A stretch of DNA of 38,714 bases, taken from the NCBI GenBank assembly GCA_964534995.1, contig CAZHSC010000030.1:1-38714 (forward strand), given 5' to 3'. This document shows, in pieces, positions 1 through 8,690 of the stretch. The position numbers were made by a program, and so were the translations under genes. This stretch comes from JAJTFW01 sp964534995 (GTDB lineage: Bacteria; Bacteroidota; Bacteroidia; AKYH767-A; OLB10). How positions within the stretch are numbered: position 1 is the first letter of the stretch; each line of letters opens with the position of its first letter. The notes below the pieces were generated by a model. It saw nothing but the letters and a program-made list of their open reading frames with translations. It did no database searches and had not been told where the DNA came from.

Positions 1-287
1 ATTTTAGGTGCCAATAGTATTTTTTGCTGCTTGCTTCTGGCTGCTTGCTTTTAATTCGACCCCATAAAACCCTCTACCTCCTTTGGTCTTTGTAGCTTAC
101 GCCGTCGCTTAAGCTTTGGCGCACACGTTAGCGAAGGAGACTGCGACTCAGCGACCCTTCGGTCTTCGAAGCTTTAGCAAAGGAGTCTCTGCGGCTCAGC
201 GGCTCTGCGAGGCACCTTTAAAATTAATTTCTGTTGAAAATGACAGCCACCTTCAACATCTACGTCCTGATAGAAACTATTCTTTTT

Positions 288-305
288 ACCATGGAGGCGC
301 GGAGG
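288..305 (+). repeat. ACCACGGAG-family dispersed repeat, diverged copy
   Basis: It reads 'accatggaggcgcggagg', close to 'accacggaggcacggagg'. It lies in the non-coding left edge. Confidence 0.5.
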
Positions 306-342
306 AATTTTCTTAAAAAACAAAATTTTTTTTCCTCACAAC

Positions 343-374
343 ATTCATCAATTCATCAACTCATAAATTCATCA
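343..374. repeat. 8-bp tandem repeat, four units
   Basis: The unit 'attcatca' occurs at 343-350, 351-358 and 367-374, with a degenerate copy at 359-366. It lies just beyond the 3' end of odhB. It is short and A/T-rich and may simply be slippage-prone sequence. Confidence 0.7.
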
Positions 375-381
375 ATTCCCG

Positions 382-1635
382 TTATAAGTCGAGGAGCCTT
401 TTCATTGGATCCTGGCCGGAGGTGAGGAGTTGGATGGGGTCTTCGAGCATTTGTTTGACTTTAACGAGGAAGCCTACAGATTCGCGGCCATCAATAATCC
501 GGTGATCATAGGACAGGGCGAGATACATCATCGGACGAATTTCCACCTTTCCATTTACAGCCATTGGCCGCTCCACAATATTATGCATTCCCAGAATTGC
601 ACTTTGTGGCGGGTTAAGAATGGGGGTAGACATCATGGAACCAAAAACACCCCCGTTGGTGATGGTAAAAGTACCACCGGTCATTTCTTCCAGGCTTAGC
701 TTACCTTCGCGCGCTTTGGCGGCGAGACCCGCTATCGCCGTTTCAATTTCTGCCAGGGACATGGCCTCCGCATTTCTTACCACCGGCACCATCAGTCCTT
801 TTGGGGCACTAACGGCGATGCCTATATCACAATATTCGTGAAAGACCATTTCTTCTCCGTCAATCTGCGCGTTGACCGCTGGAAATATCCTGAGTGCTTC
901 ACATACCGCCTTCGTGAAGAAACTCATAAACCCAAGCCCAATCCCGTGCTTTTCCTTAAACAGATCCTTGTACTGCTTCCGCACCTGCATGATGGCACTC
1001 ATGTCCGCTTCATTAAAAGTGGTAAGCATGGCCGTAGTTTGTTTTACCGAAAGCAGACGTTGGGCCACTTTCTTCCTCAGCATAGACATCTTCTCTCTCC
1101 TCACCTTCCTGGTACCGGGAGCAACAGCCGTTTTCAATGCAGTGGTGTTTTGGTCATTTCCGGGTGCTTCGCCCACTTTCATGGCCCCAACCACATCCGC
1201 CCGGGTGATACGTCCCCCCTTACCGGTGGCTCTCACAGATTCCGCCAGGATATTATTTTCCTCCATCAGTTTCTTTGCCGAAACACTGGGATGTCCCGCT
1301 GCATAAGTAGCAGGGCTGTCTTTTTGCGGGATTGCTTCAACGGCAGGTGTTTTAGCAGCAGGTACATTGGCGGCGGGTTTATTCTTTGCAACTGTTTCGC
1401 TCCCGGTATCAATAGTGGCTACCACAGCGCCTACCTTAACGGTCTCCCCTTCCTTCGCCAGCAGCGTGATAATCCCGTCTGCATCGGCCACCAGCATCAA
1501 TGTAGCTTTATCGGAATCAATTTCCGCGATTTCCTCATCTTTCTCAACAAAATCACCGTTGGCTTTCAGCCAGCGTGAAATCTGCACTTCAGAAATGGAT
1601 TCGCCCGGTGAAGGCACCTTTAACTCGGTAGTCAT
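382..1635 (-). CDS. odhB: 2-oxoglutarate dehydrogenase E2 (dihydrolipoyl succinyltransferase)
   Basis: This is the E2 core of the 2-oxoglutarate dehydrogenase complex. It transfers the succinyl group from lipoate to CoA in the TCA cycle, in the cytoplasm. The 417-residue protein has a lipoyl domain at about 1-75 with the lipoylated lysine in 'DSDKAT' (K43). An Ala/Pro-rich linker follows, then a peripheral subunit-binding domain at about 112-150 ('HPSVSAKKL'), and the catalytic acyltransferase domain ending in 'SYDHRIIDGR', with catalytic H378 and D382 (HxxxDG). Length and domain order are normal. It starts 21 nt after the odhA stop, so the two are surely one operon. No lpd (E3) gene lies beside it. 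There is no Shine-Dalgarno sequence. A lipoate acyltransferase of the branched-chain or pyruvate type is excluded mainly by the odhA neighbour. Confidence 0.96.
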   Translation of the reverse strand: MTTELKVPSPGESISEVQISRWLKANGDFVEKDEEIAEIDSDKATLMLVADADGIITLLAKEGETVKVGAVVATIDTGSETVAKNKPAANVPAAKTPAVEAIPQKDSPATYAAGHPSVSAKKLMEENNILAESVRATGKGGRITRADVVGAMKVGEAPGNDQNTTALKTAVAPGTRKVRREKMSMLRKKVAQRLLSVKQTTAMLTTFNEADMSAIMQVRKQYKDLFKEKHGIGLGFMSFFTKAVCEALRIFPAVNAQIDGEEMVFHEYCDIGIAVSAPKGLMVPVVRNAEAMSLAEIETAIAGLAAKAREGKLSLEEMTGGTFTITNGGVFGSMMSTPILNPPQSAILGMHNIVERPMAVNGKVEIRPMMYLALSYDHRIIDGRESVGFLVKVKQMLEDPIQLLTSGQDPMKRLLDL

Positions 1636-1656
1636 CTCAAATTATTTTCGTTAATA

Positions 1657-4416
1657 CTATGTGTTAGTGACGGGTTGCATGGATGATGATATTGAAAAGG
1701 CCTTTTTCAGTATCGCCTCCTGTTCCTTTTCATGCTGCTTGTGGGAACCGGTGGCAGGACTTGCGCTTTCGGCTCGGCCAATGTAGTTTAGGGGCACCTC
1801 ATGATAAACCCGCAGCAGGTAGGTCCATGCGCCCATATTGGCAGGTTCTTCCTGCACCCAGCTATGGGTCTTTGCACCGGTATATTTCTTCAGTATTTCC
1901 CGCAGGCGGGAATAAGGAAAAGGATACAACTGCTCCAGACGTATGATGGCCACATCCAGGGCATTCTCCTCTTCCCTGCGCTGTAGCAGGTCGTAATATA
2001 TTTTACCGCTGCAGAGCATGATATGTTTTACCTTGGCGGCATCGGCAACTTCATCATCCATTACTTCGCTGAATGCTCCTGCAGTAAATTCCGCGATGGT
2101 TGAAACACATTTAGGATGTCGCAACAGGCTTTTGGGTGTAAAAACCACCAGGGGTTTTCTGAATTCCCTTTTCAGCTGGCGGCGCAGCAGGTGAAAAAAA
2201 TTGGCCGGTGTAGTACAATTCGCTACCTGTATATTGTCTTCGGCGCAGAGGCTCAGGAAACGTTCCATCCGGCCGCTGGAATGTTCGGCGCCCTGCCCTT
2301 CATAGCCATGAGGCAGCAACATAACAATGCCGTTCATACGGCGCCATTTATCTTCGGCGCTGCTGATATACTGATCGATGATGATTTGCGCTCCGTTGCC
2401 GAAATCGCCGAACTGAGCCTCCCAAACCACCAATGAATTGGGAGCGGAAAAGCAATAGCCATAGTCAAAGCCCAGCACGCCATACTCGCTGAGCAGGGAA
2501 TTATAAATATAGAACGGTGCCTGTTTGCCACCCAGGTGATTCAGGGGAACGTACTGTTCTTCGGAATCCTCCACGCGGACTACGGCATGCCTATGGGAAA
2601 AGGTACCCCTTTCTACGTCCTGCCCGCTTACCCTTACCGGGTGGCCTTCATGCAGGAGGGTGGCATAAGCCATCAGTTCCCCCATGGCCCAGTCGAGACG
2701 CCCCGTGCCTGTCAGCATCTGTTTGCGGTCGTCAAAAAGACGGTTGATCTTACTGAAAAAAACTTTGTCGGATGGCAAACTGCATATTTTTTCAGCCAGG
2801 GCGGCGAACGTATTTCTATCCACCCCCGTTGGCGGCGACTTTTCAAAGTCACCCGGTACCGCCAGCCGCAATCCACTCCAATTGCCCTCCATAAAAACTT
2901 TCACTTTTGTTTTGGACTGCAGCTTCGACAAATCGAGGCTGCGCTGCAGGAGTTCTTTGAACTTCTTTTCCATCTCCCTCGCGAGATTCGCTTCTACGAC
3001 ACCCTGTGATAATAATTTCTGATTGTAGATTTCGCGCGGGTTGGCATGCGTGGTAATGGCCTTGTACAAGAGAGGCTGGGTAAAACGGGGTTCATCGCCT
3101 TCATTATGTCCGTATTTCCTGTAACAGAGAATGTCAATAAAAACATCACGGTGAAATTTCTGCCTGTATTCCATCGCGAAACGGATGGTATATACCAGCG
3201 CTTCCACATCATCGCCGTTTACGTGAAATACAGGTGACAAGGTAACTTTCCCCACATCGGTGCAATAGGTACTGGAGCGGGCATCAATGTAATTGGTGGT
3301 GAAACCCACCTGATTATTGATCACCAGGTGTATCGTTCCACCGGTACCATAGCCTTTGAGCAATGACATCTGTATCACCTCGTACACAATTCCCTGCGCG
3401 GCAACAGCGCCGTCGCCGTGAATCAGGATGGGCGCGATCTGATCCACACTGCCTCCCGGCGTATTATCAATTTTCGCTCTTACAATCCCCTGCACAACCG
3501 GATCAACGGCTTCGAGATGCGAAGGATTGGGTGTAAGGCCCAGGTGTACTTTTTTCTGATGAGGGGTGATGACATCGCTTGAAAAGCCAAGGTGATACTT
3601 CACATCGCCGTCGAAGGCATTCTCGTCATATTCCTTCCCTTCAAATTCAGAAAAAATATCCTCATAGCTTTTTCCCAGGATATTGGCCAGCACATTCAGC
3701 CGGCCCCGGTGTGCCATACCGATTACAAATTCTTTAATCCCCAGCTCCGCGCCGGCATCAATTACTGCATCCAGCGCGGGGATAAGCGTTTCGGCACCTT
3801 CCAGCGAAAAACGCTTTTGTCCCGTGAACTTGGTATGTATAAAATTTTCAAAAGCCACCGCTTCGTTCAGTTTTTCAAGGATGCGCTTTTTCTCCGCAAT
3901 GGAAAACTGATAGCTGTTCTTACACGATTCCATCCGCGTCTCCATCCACCTTATCACTTCAGGATTGCGGATGTACTTGTACTCCGCGCCTACACTCTGG
4001 CAATAGGTTTGTTCGAGGTGGCTGATGATATCACTCAGCCTGGCATCGCCAATTCCGATTTCCCTTCCGGCTCTGAAAACTACGTTGAGGTCATCCTGAC
4101 TCAGTCCAAAATTTTCCAGCTCCAGGCCCGGCGTATATTTTCTCCGTTCGCGCACCGGATTCGTCTTTGTAAAAAGATGCCCCCTGGTACGGTAGCCATT
4201 GATCAGGTTGATCACATTGAATTCCTTATCAAGCTGAGGAGAACTTTCCAACAACTCCGTTTCCTCCCCGTAGTGCTGCCGTGCAAATTCAAATCCGGAA
4301 AAAAAATGCTGCCAGCTTTTATCTACCGACAGTGGATCATGCTGATACTGCCGGTACATCTCTTCCAGTGCTTCCGGGCTGATATTTCCTATATAACTAT
4401 GCTTGTCCATGCTCAA
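1657..4416 (-). CDS. odhA: 2-oxoglutarate dehydrogenase E1 component
   Basis: Thiamine-diphosphate-dependent E1 of the 2-oxoglutarate dehydrogenase complex; it decarboxylates 2-oxoglutarate and succinylates the E2 lipoate. The 919-residue protein shows the family's N-terminal helical segment ('YRQYQHDPLSVDKSW'), the 'GMAHRGRLNVL' motif, the ThDP/Mg motif running from 'HGDGAVAAQG' to 'INNQVGFTT', and the transketolase-like Pyr domain with 'SGQDVERGTFSHRH'. The C-terminus 'EEPANMGAW' is also typical. The length matches SucA/OdhA (about 900-940 residues). It is the first gene of the odhA-odhB operon, and a perfect -7 box stands 33 nt upstream of the ATG. An alternative start two codons in (MDKHSY) is equally plausible. 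Confidence 0.97.
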   Translation of the reverse strand: MSMDKHSYIGNISPEALEEMYRQYQHDPLSVDKSWQHFFSGFEFARQHYGEETELLESSPQLDKEFNVINLINGYRTRGHLFTKTNPVRERRKYTPGLELENFGLSQDDLNVVFRAGREIGIGDARLSDIISHLEQTYCQSVGAEYKYIRNPEVIRWMETRMESCKNSYQFSIAEKKRILEKLNEAVAFENFIHTKFTGQKRFSLEGAETLIPALDAVIDAGAELGIKEFVIGMAHRGRLNVLANILGKSYEDIFSEFEGKEYDENAFDGDVKYHLGFSSDVITPHQKKVHLGLTPNPSHLEAVDPVVQGIVRAKIDNTPGGSVDQIAPILIHGDGAVAAQGIVYEVIQMSLLKGYGTGGTIHLVINNQVGFTTNYIDARSSTYCTDVGKVTLSPVFHVNGDDVEALVYTIRFAMEYRQKFHRDVFIDILCYRKYGHNEGDEPRFTQPLLYKAITTHANPREIYNQKLLSQGVVEANLAREMEKKFKELLQRSLDLSKLQSKTKVKVFMEGNWSGLRLAVPGDFEKSPPTGVDRNTFAALAEKICSLPSDKVFFSKINRLFDDRKQMLTGTGRLDWAMGELMAYATLLHEGHPVRVSGQDVERGTFSHRHAVVRVEDSEEQYVPLNHLGGKQAPFYIYNSLLSEYGVLGFDYGYCFSAPNSLVVWEAQFGDFGNGAQIIIDQYISSAEDKWRRMNGIVMLLPHGYEGQGAEHSSGRMERFLSLCAEDNIQVANCTTPANFFHLLRRQLKREFRKPLVVFTPKSLLRHPKCVSTIAEFTAGAFSEVMDDEVADAAKVKHIMLCSGKIYYDLLQRREEENALDVAIIRLEQLYPFPYSRLREILKKYTGAKTHSWVQEEPANMGAWTYLLRVYHEVPLNYIGRAESASPATGSHKQHEKEQEAILKKAFSISSSMQPVTNT

Positions 4417-4449
4417 AATTGTCCTTAATAAGACGCTCTTTCAACGCCG

Positions 4450-4457
4450 CAAAGATA
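4450..4457 (-). promoter_or_regulatory. odhA promoter, -7 box
   Basis: On the minus strand the sequence reads TATCTTTG, a perfect match to the Bacteroidota -7 consensus TAnnTTTG. It would give a leader of roughly 25-30 nt before odhA. No convincing -33 TTTG was seen at the expected distance. Confidence 0.65.
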
Positions 4458-4668
4458 CCCATTGACCGACTGTAAAGCGGACCGTATCCTGATTATTTTT
4501 TTCTGTGCTTTCACCGGGGTTCCGGCAATAGCCGTTAAACATCCTGATTGACAACAAAGAAGACAGCTACTTGTTAATAGATACCTGCCTCAGACATCTG
4601 AATAAAAACTAAACCTTCGTCGTCCGGTCAGCCAACAGAAATTCCGGCCCTGCTAACCGAAAAAAATA

Positions 4669-6042
4669 TCAGGGAAAAATATTGCCCGGGTAAGCATTTA
4701 CATCCACCAGGGGTAGGTTGCTGTTATACTTAGCGTTGATCACGCTGATGAACTCATTGGCGATGATGGCGTATCCCCTGCTTCCCGGGTGAATGCCATC
4801 CAGCGAAAAAACTGAATTTACAAGGTTATGGTTACCAAAGGTAACGCCATTGAAGGTATAACCGGTGGCAAACTGTTTGAAAAAAGTGTACATATCGGAA
4901 AATGCCAGGTTTTTAACCGTAGCGGCATTCTTTAGTTTTAAATTAAAGCTGATAATCGCTTGTTTGATGGTAGCCACTTCGGCGCTATCCAGCACATATC
5001 TGGAGGCAATGGGTTGCTGCGGGGTTCCCTTTCCATAGCAGCGCAAAGAATCGACAGAGATAGCCGACAACAGGAGTTCCCCTTTTTTAATCTGCCGTAT
5101 AGAACCTCCTCCCGGATTACTGATCACCCATGGATTTGCTCCCGCTGTAAAGTGAATGCCGGGTGGAGAAGTTGCGTTCAAAGCAGCCGCCTGTGCTGAG
5201 TCGAGGAGGAGCCCGTTATAAGGTATCGTATTAAAAAAAGGAAATTCGGTAATATCGGGTATGTTGGCTACCAGACCAAAAGCGCCAGTAGCGGTAAGGC
5301 TGGTGATAATAGTATCAATGGAAGACTCAAAAACACTGATGGGAGTGATTTCAAGTTTTGCATTCCCATTGGATTCACCACCCGCGAGGGCATTTAACAA
5401 TATATCATTGGGGCCGATCCACAGGGTGAAGAAAGTGGGATTAACCAGCGAGGCATCCCCTAAAATAGTAGAACTCAATCCGCCGGTACCACCGGTATCA
5501 GAGGCAATGCGGGAAAAAAAGGGACTGCCCACAGGGGCGCTTTTTCCGAAAATCTGCGAATGGAGGTTATAGCTTCTGGCTCCCGGAATTCCGAGGTTAT
5601 TAAAGGGACCTTGCGCGCCAATATAGGTCAGGTCGGCAGGATTTACAGGCAATTGCTCTATTCTGATATCTGTCTGGAGAAGGCAGTTGGTATAGCGCTG
5701 CAATCTTATTTTTCCTGTATTCTTCAAGGTAATAAAATCATATCCGAAGCCATTGCCGGGATTCACCAGGGGCTGCCGGAAAGTTTCGCCCCCAACGAGC
5801 GCAAAACGGGATGCCAGCATGGCCGGAAAAGACTGTTGCTGACTCTCGAGGGTGAGTGCATTGTCCCTGTATCCGGCGGTGAAATCACTGCCCAGGGCCA
5901 CATAGCGGCTGAAGTCGGCGGTACCGGATGTATAGTTAGGCCCTTCCAGTTCAGGAGTACAAGCCTGCAACAACAGCATAACGGCCAGGACATACCGAAT
6001 TGCACTGTCAGAATTTAAATTCAACGCCCAGGCCCGCCACAT
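4669..6042 (-). CDS. SGNH/GDSL-hydrolase-like lipoprotein with altered nucleophile motif
   Basis: An exported lipoprotein of the SGNH/GDSL hydrolase fold (lipase/esterase type), probably on the outer membrane. The lipobox is LLLQAC-TPELEG. Of the family blocks, 'GPND' (block III, oxyanion Asn) and 'DGIHPGSRGY' (block V, Asp and His) are intact. Block I, however, reads 'GSDFTAGY' where G-D/N-S-L-T-A-G-Y is expected, so Asp occupies the nucleophile position and Ser the one before it. The start is uncertain: the open frame reaches 6090, an ATG at 6042 puts the lipid Cys at residue 28, and a TTG at 6024 puts it at residue 22. All of these lie inside the 3' end of the upstream FadL gene, which implies translational coupling. 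Pairing with a FadL channel suggests handling of hydrophobic esters, or a non-catalytic binding role. Confidence 0.85.
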   Translation of the reverse strand: MWRAWALNLNSDSAIRYVLAVMLLLQACTPELEGPNYTSGTADFSRYVALGSDFTAGYRDNALTLESQQQSFPAMLASRFALVGGETFRQPLVNPGNGFGYDFITLKNTGKIRLQRYTNCLLQTDIRIEQLPVNPADLTYIGAQGPFNNLGIPGARSYNLHSQIFGKSAPVGSPFFSRIASDTGGTGGLSSTILGDASLVNPTFFTLWIGPNDILLNALAGGESNGNAKLEITPISVFESSIDTIITSLTATGAFGLVANIPDITEFPFFNTIPYNGLLLDSAQAAALNATSPPGIHFTAGANPWVISNPGGGSIRQIKKGELLLSAISVDSLRCYGKGTPQQPIASRYVLDSAEVATIKQAIISFNLKLKNAATVKNLAFSDMYTFFKQFATGYTFNGVTFGNHNLVNSVFSLDGIHPGSRGYAIIANEFISVINAKYNSNLPLVDVNAYPGNIFP

Positions 6043-7228
6043 ATAGGTTAGATTTATAGGTTCCAATGAAATTGTTTTCCACGTTTTCAACTTCTTTTCT
6101 TTCCTTCACATCTTCAAACATAAAAGAAGCTTCCAGGCTGACGCCCTTTTTCAGGCGGTAACTTACGCCCATACCGAAAATGATCTTATCCCCGTCGGGC
6201 AGCTCGGGGGACAGATTCTGGTTCTGTACCGGGCTTTGATCGAAGCCCAGCCCTGCTCTGAATACCCATTGCTCATCATAACGGTATTGCATCCCCACCC
6301 TCAGCGCCATACTGTTTTTATATTTTTTGCCGCTACTGCTGTTCAGGTTTTCATGATCCGGGAAGAGAAAAACCAAAGAGTCATACACTTCCCATCCGGT
6401 ATAGTTGAACTCGAGGATAGCCTCTATATTTTCATTTACCCGGTACGCCACCCCGGCCGAGATCACGGCGGGTAAATGAATACCTGAGTTAAAGATGGCG
6501 CTCTCCGGAAAAGTACCGTTATCAATCAGCGAAGAGGGAACATTGCTGAAAGTGGCATCCCCTCCTTCCAGGTCCATATCAATGGCCGAACGGTAGCTGA
6601 CACCAAAAGAATATTTGTCGAAGGAAGCATAGATCCCGGCGTTGAAGCCAAGGCCATTGCCTTTGCCTTCCAACTCCATGGCCGCATCTTCGCCATCGCT
6701 GCCATTTAGCGGCAATGCCCTGTTCAGGCGCGCAGTGCCCATGGCCAGTACAGGAGCTGCACCGATCGAGAATTTATCGTTGATCTTGTATGCCAGGGTA
6801 GGCTGTATAAAAAGGGTTTGCAGGCGGGCCTCTCTAGAAATATAGCGGCCACTCCAGTCGTCCTCCCATTTTGTACCCAGGCCAAAGGGGGTGTTTACAC
6901 TGATTCCCAATGAAATTTTCGGACCAAGACTATAATTGCCATAGAGGTAAAAAGGAAAATACATTTGTGAAGTCATGCTTTCACTGAGCCCGGTAGCACC
7001 CAGAAAAGTGGATTTGGGTATTAATAAAGACAAACCTGCATTCACATAATTTGAATCGAGTGCCGTAAGTCCTCCGGGATTGAAGAAAGCAACGGAAGCA
7101 TCCTGGGCCATCCCGGTAATGGAACCTCCCATACTCATTGCTTTCTGGCTCTGTGTATTTACCTGAAAGCCACCCGCTCTGATAAAAATGGGCCAAATGA
7201 TAAAACAAATTATTAAGCGGTGCTTCAT
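6008..7228 (-). CDS. OmpP1/FadL family outer-membrane transporter
   Basis: An outer-membrane beta-barrel of the FadL/TodX type, which lets hydrophobic molecules such as fatty acids cross the outer membrane. The signal peptide 'MKHRLIICFIIWPIFIRAGG' is followed by the family's N-terminal hatch region ('GGFQVNTQSQKAMSMGG', 'NPGGL') and alternating barrel strands. It ends in 'VAGLGVEFKF' with a terminal Phe, typical of outer-membrane barrels. I chose the ATG at 7228 over the in-frame ATG at 7249 because a perfect -7 box lies at 7247-7254, so the upstream ATG would not be transcribed. The length is then 406 residues. The gene overlaps the downstream GDSL-like lipoprotein, so the two probably work together. 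The substrate cannot be told from sequence. Confidence 0.93.
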   Translation of the reverse strand: MKHRLIICFIIWPIFIRAGGFQVNTQSQKAMSMGGSITGMAQDASVAFFNPGGLTALDSNYVNAGLSLLIPKSTFLGATGLSESMTSQMYFPFYLYGNYSLGPKISLGISVNTPFGLGTKWEDDWSGRYISREARLQTLFIQPTLAYKINDKFSIGAAPVLAMGTARLNRALPLNGSDGEDAAMELEGKGNGLGFNAGIYASFDKYSFGVSYRSAIDMDLEGGDATFSNVPSSLIDNGTFPESAIFNSGIHLPAVISAGVAYRVNENIEAILEFNYTGWEVYDSLVFLFPDHENLNSSSGKKYKNSMALRVGMQYRYDEQWVFRAGLGFDQSPVQNQNLSPELPDGDKIIFGMGVSYRLKKGVSLEASFMFEDVKERKEVENVENNFIGTYKSNLYVAGLGVEFKF

Positions 7229-7246
7229 AGACAAGGGGTGTGCAAA

Positions 7247-7254
7247 CAAATGTA
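7247..7254 (-). promoter_or_regulatory. Promoter of the FadL-GDSL operon
   Basis: The minus strand reads TACATTTG (perfect TAnnTTTG). A TTG lies 21 nt upstream within 'TATTGACC', a good -33 element. This gives a leader of about 12-15 nt before the ATG at 7228 and decides the start codon of the FadL gene. Confidence 0.75.
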
Positions 7255-7437
7255 GGGCAGCGGCTGAATTCAGGTCAATAAGCGGCGCTGATAATTATTA
7301 ACATGACAATGTGTGCTTAAAATTACAACAAGATAGCTTTACCGCGGGGTAAGTAATGTAACTTAATCATTACAGTTGATTATCCTTTCGCAGGATGACA
7401 AACCCTTTACCGGCTGTTTCGGGAAGCTTAAAGAATG

Positions 7438-7445
7438 TATTTTTG
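7438..7445 (+). promoter_or_regulatory. lhgO promoter, nearly leaderless
   Basis: TATTTTTG matches TAnnTTTG perfectly and ends only 4 nt before the ATG at 7450. Transcription should begin at or within a few bases of that ATG, giving a leaderless mRNA. It also rules out the in-frame ATG at 7435. Confidence 0.6.
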
Positions 7446-7449
7446 CATC

Positions 7450-8670
7450 ATGTCAGATACTCAATATGATATTGTGGTGATTGGTGGTGGAATCGTTGGA
7501 TTATCAACGGCCTACAAAATTAATTTATACCATCCCCATCTGAAAATAGCAGTGATGGAAAAGGAATCAAAGGTTTCTGCCCACCAGACTGGAAGAAATT
7601 CAGGGGTATTGCACAGCGGCATTTATTATAAACCCGGAAGTTACAAAGCAAAAAATTGTGTGGAGGGGCGGAGGGAGATGGTGGCCTTTGCCAGAGAACA
7701 CGGTATCGGGCATGACATCTGCGGCAAGCTGATTGTCGCGACCCATGAGCGGGAGCTGGCACATATGGAGAAGGTATATCAACACGGCATTCAGAATGGC
7801 GTGGAAGACATCCGCCTCGTTGGTCCGGAAGAAATACGTGAAATCGAACCATTTTGTACCGGCATCAAAGGCATACATGTGGGTTGCACAGGCATCATTG
7901 ATTTTCCGGCGGTGTGCCGCGTGCTCAGCGATCTGATCCGTGAGAAGTTTTCAGGCAGCGCGGTACTCCTTGAACATGAGGTGTTGGATTTTCAGAAAAC
8001 GGAAGCGCACACAAAGGTTATCACGAACAAAGGAAATTACACAGCCCGGTTTATCGTGAATTGTTCCGGATTGCAGAGTGACCGGATTGCCAAAAAAGAT
8101 AATTTCGACCCGGACATGAAAATTGTCGGCTTCAGAGGGGACTATTATGAGCTTACGCCCGCGGCGCAACACAAGGTGAAGCACCTGATTTACCCGGTTC
8201 CGGATCCACAATTTCCGTTTTTAGGGGTACATTTTACCCGTATGATCCATCATCCTACGGAATGCGGCCCCAACGCCGTATTTGTTTTTAAGCGGGAAGG
8301 CTACGGTAAGACAGATTTCAACCTGCGCGACACGATGGATGCCCTCAGCTATGGCGGTACCTGGAAGCTGTTTTTTAAACACTGGCAATTCGGATTGGAC
8401 GAATACCGCAGGGCTTTCAGCAAAAAGTTGTTCCTGGAACGCCTGCAGCGCCTTATTCCCGACCTCAGGATGGAGGATATTGTTCCGGGACGGGCGGGAG
8501 TACGCGCGATGGCACTTGACAGGGACGGAAACATGATTGACGATTTCAAGATCGTACACAGTCATAACTCCCTGCATGTACTAAATGCCCCTTCGCCTGC
8601 CGCTACCGCGGGTTTAGCTATCGGGAAAGCGGTAAATGATATGGCGGAAAAATATTTCCAACTGGGATAA
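7450..8670 (+). CDS. lhgO: L-2-hydroxyglutarate oxidase/dehydrogenase
   Basis: FAD-dependent enzyme of the DAO/LhgO family that oxidises L-2-hydroxyglutarate to 2-oxoglutarate and feeds electrons to the quinone pool. The N-terminus has the dinucleotide-binding motif 'VVIGGGIVGLSTAY'. The LhgO signature 'HQTGRNSGVLHSGIYY' follows, and the C-terminal FAD contact is 'GRAGVRAMALD...NAPSPAATAGLAIG'. The 406-residue length is normal (E. coli LhgO is about 420). The start is the ATG at 7450, chosen because a perfect -7 box ends at 7445. The gene is divergent from the FadL operon and converges with msrA. Its product, 2-oxoglutarate, is the substrate of the complex encoded about 3 kb away. A generic FAD-dependent amino-acid oxidase is the main alternative, but the signature strongly favours LhgO. 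Confidence 0.93.
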   Translation: MSDTQYDIVVIGGGIVGLSTAYKINLYHPHLKIAVMEKESKVSAHQTGRNSGVLHSGIYYKPGSYKAKNCVEGRREMVAFAREHGIGHDICGKLIVATHERELAHMEKVYQHGIQNGVEDIRLVGPEEIREIEPFCTGIKGIHVGCTGIIDFPAVCRVLSDLIREKFSGSAVLLEHEVLDFQKTEAHTKVITNKGNYTARFIVNCSGLQSDRIAKKDNFDPDMKIVGFRGDYYELTPAAQHKVKHLIYPVPDPQFPFLGVHFTRMIHHPTECGPNAVFVFKREGYGKTDFNLRDTMDALSYGGTWKLFFKHWQFGLDEYRRAFSKKLFLERLQRLIPDLRMEDIVPGRAGVRAMALDRDGNMIDDFKIVHSHNSLHVLNAPSPAATAGLAIGKAVNDMAEKYFQLG

Positions 8671-8690
8671 ACGCCTATCCGGCAAAAAAA

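Larger units (their letters stand above)
1..381. other. Repeat-rich intergenic edge, no gene seen
   Basis: I see no credible gene here. The short open frames lack family resemblance and consist of repeat sequence. Positions 94-222 hold related, partly duplicated segments built around 'agctttRgc', 'tagcRaaggag' and 'ctgcgRctcagcg'. Positions 288-305 carry a diverged copy of the ACCACGGAG repeat found elsewhere in the window. Positions 343-374 are an 8-bp tandem repeat. No clear terminator for the odhB transcript, which ends at 382, is visible. Confidence 0.6.

Noticed and set aside
838..1578. Long plus-strand open frame over odhB
   Set aside because: It is antisense to a well-conserved gene and its translation resembles no family.
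4600..4668. Terminator after the GDSL-like gene
   Set aside because: An 8-bp stem exists, but with a loop of about 19 nt and no following T run on the minus strand.
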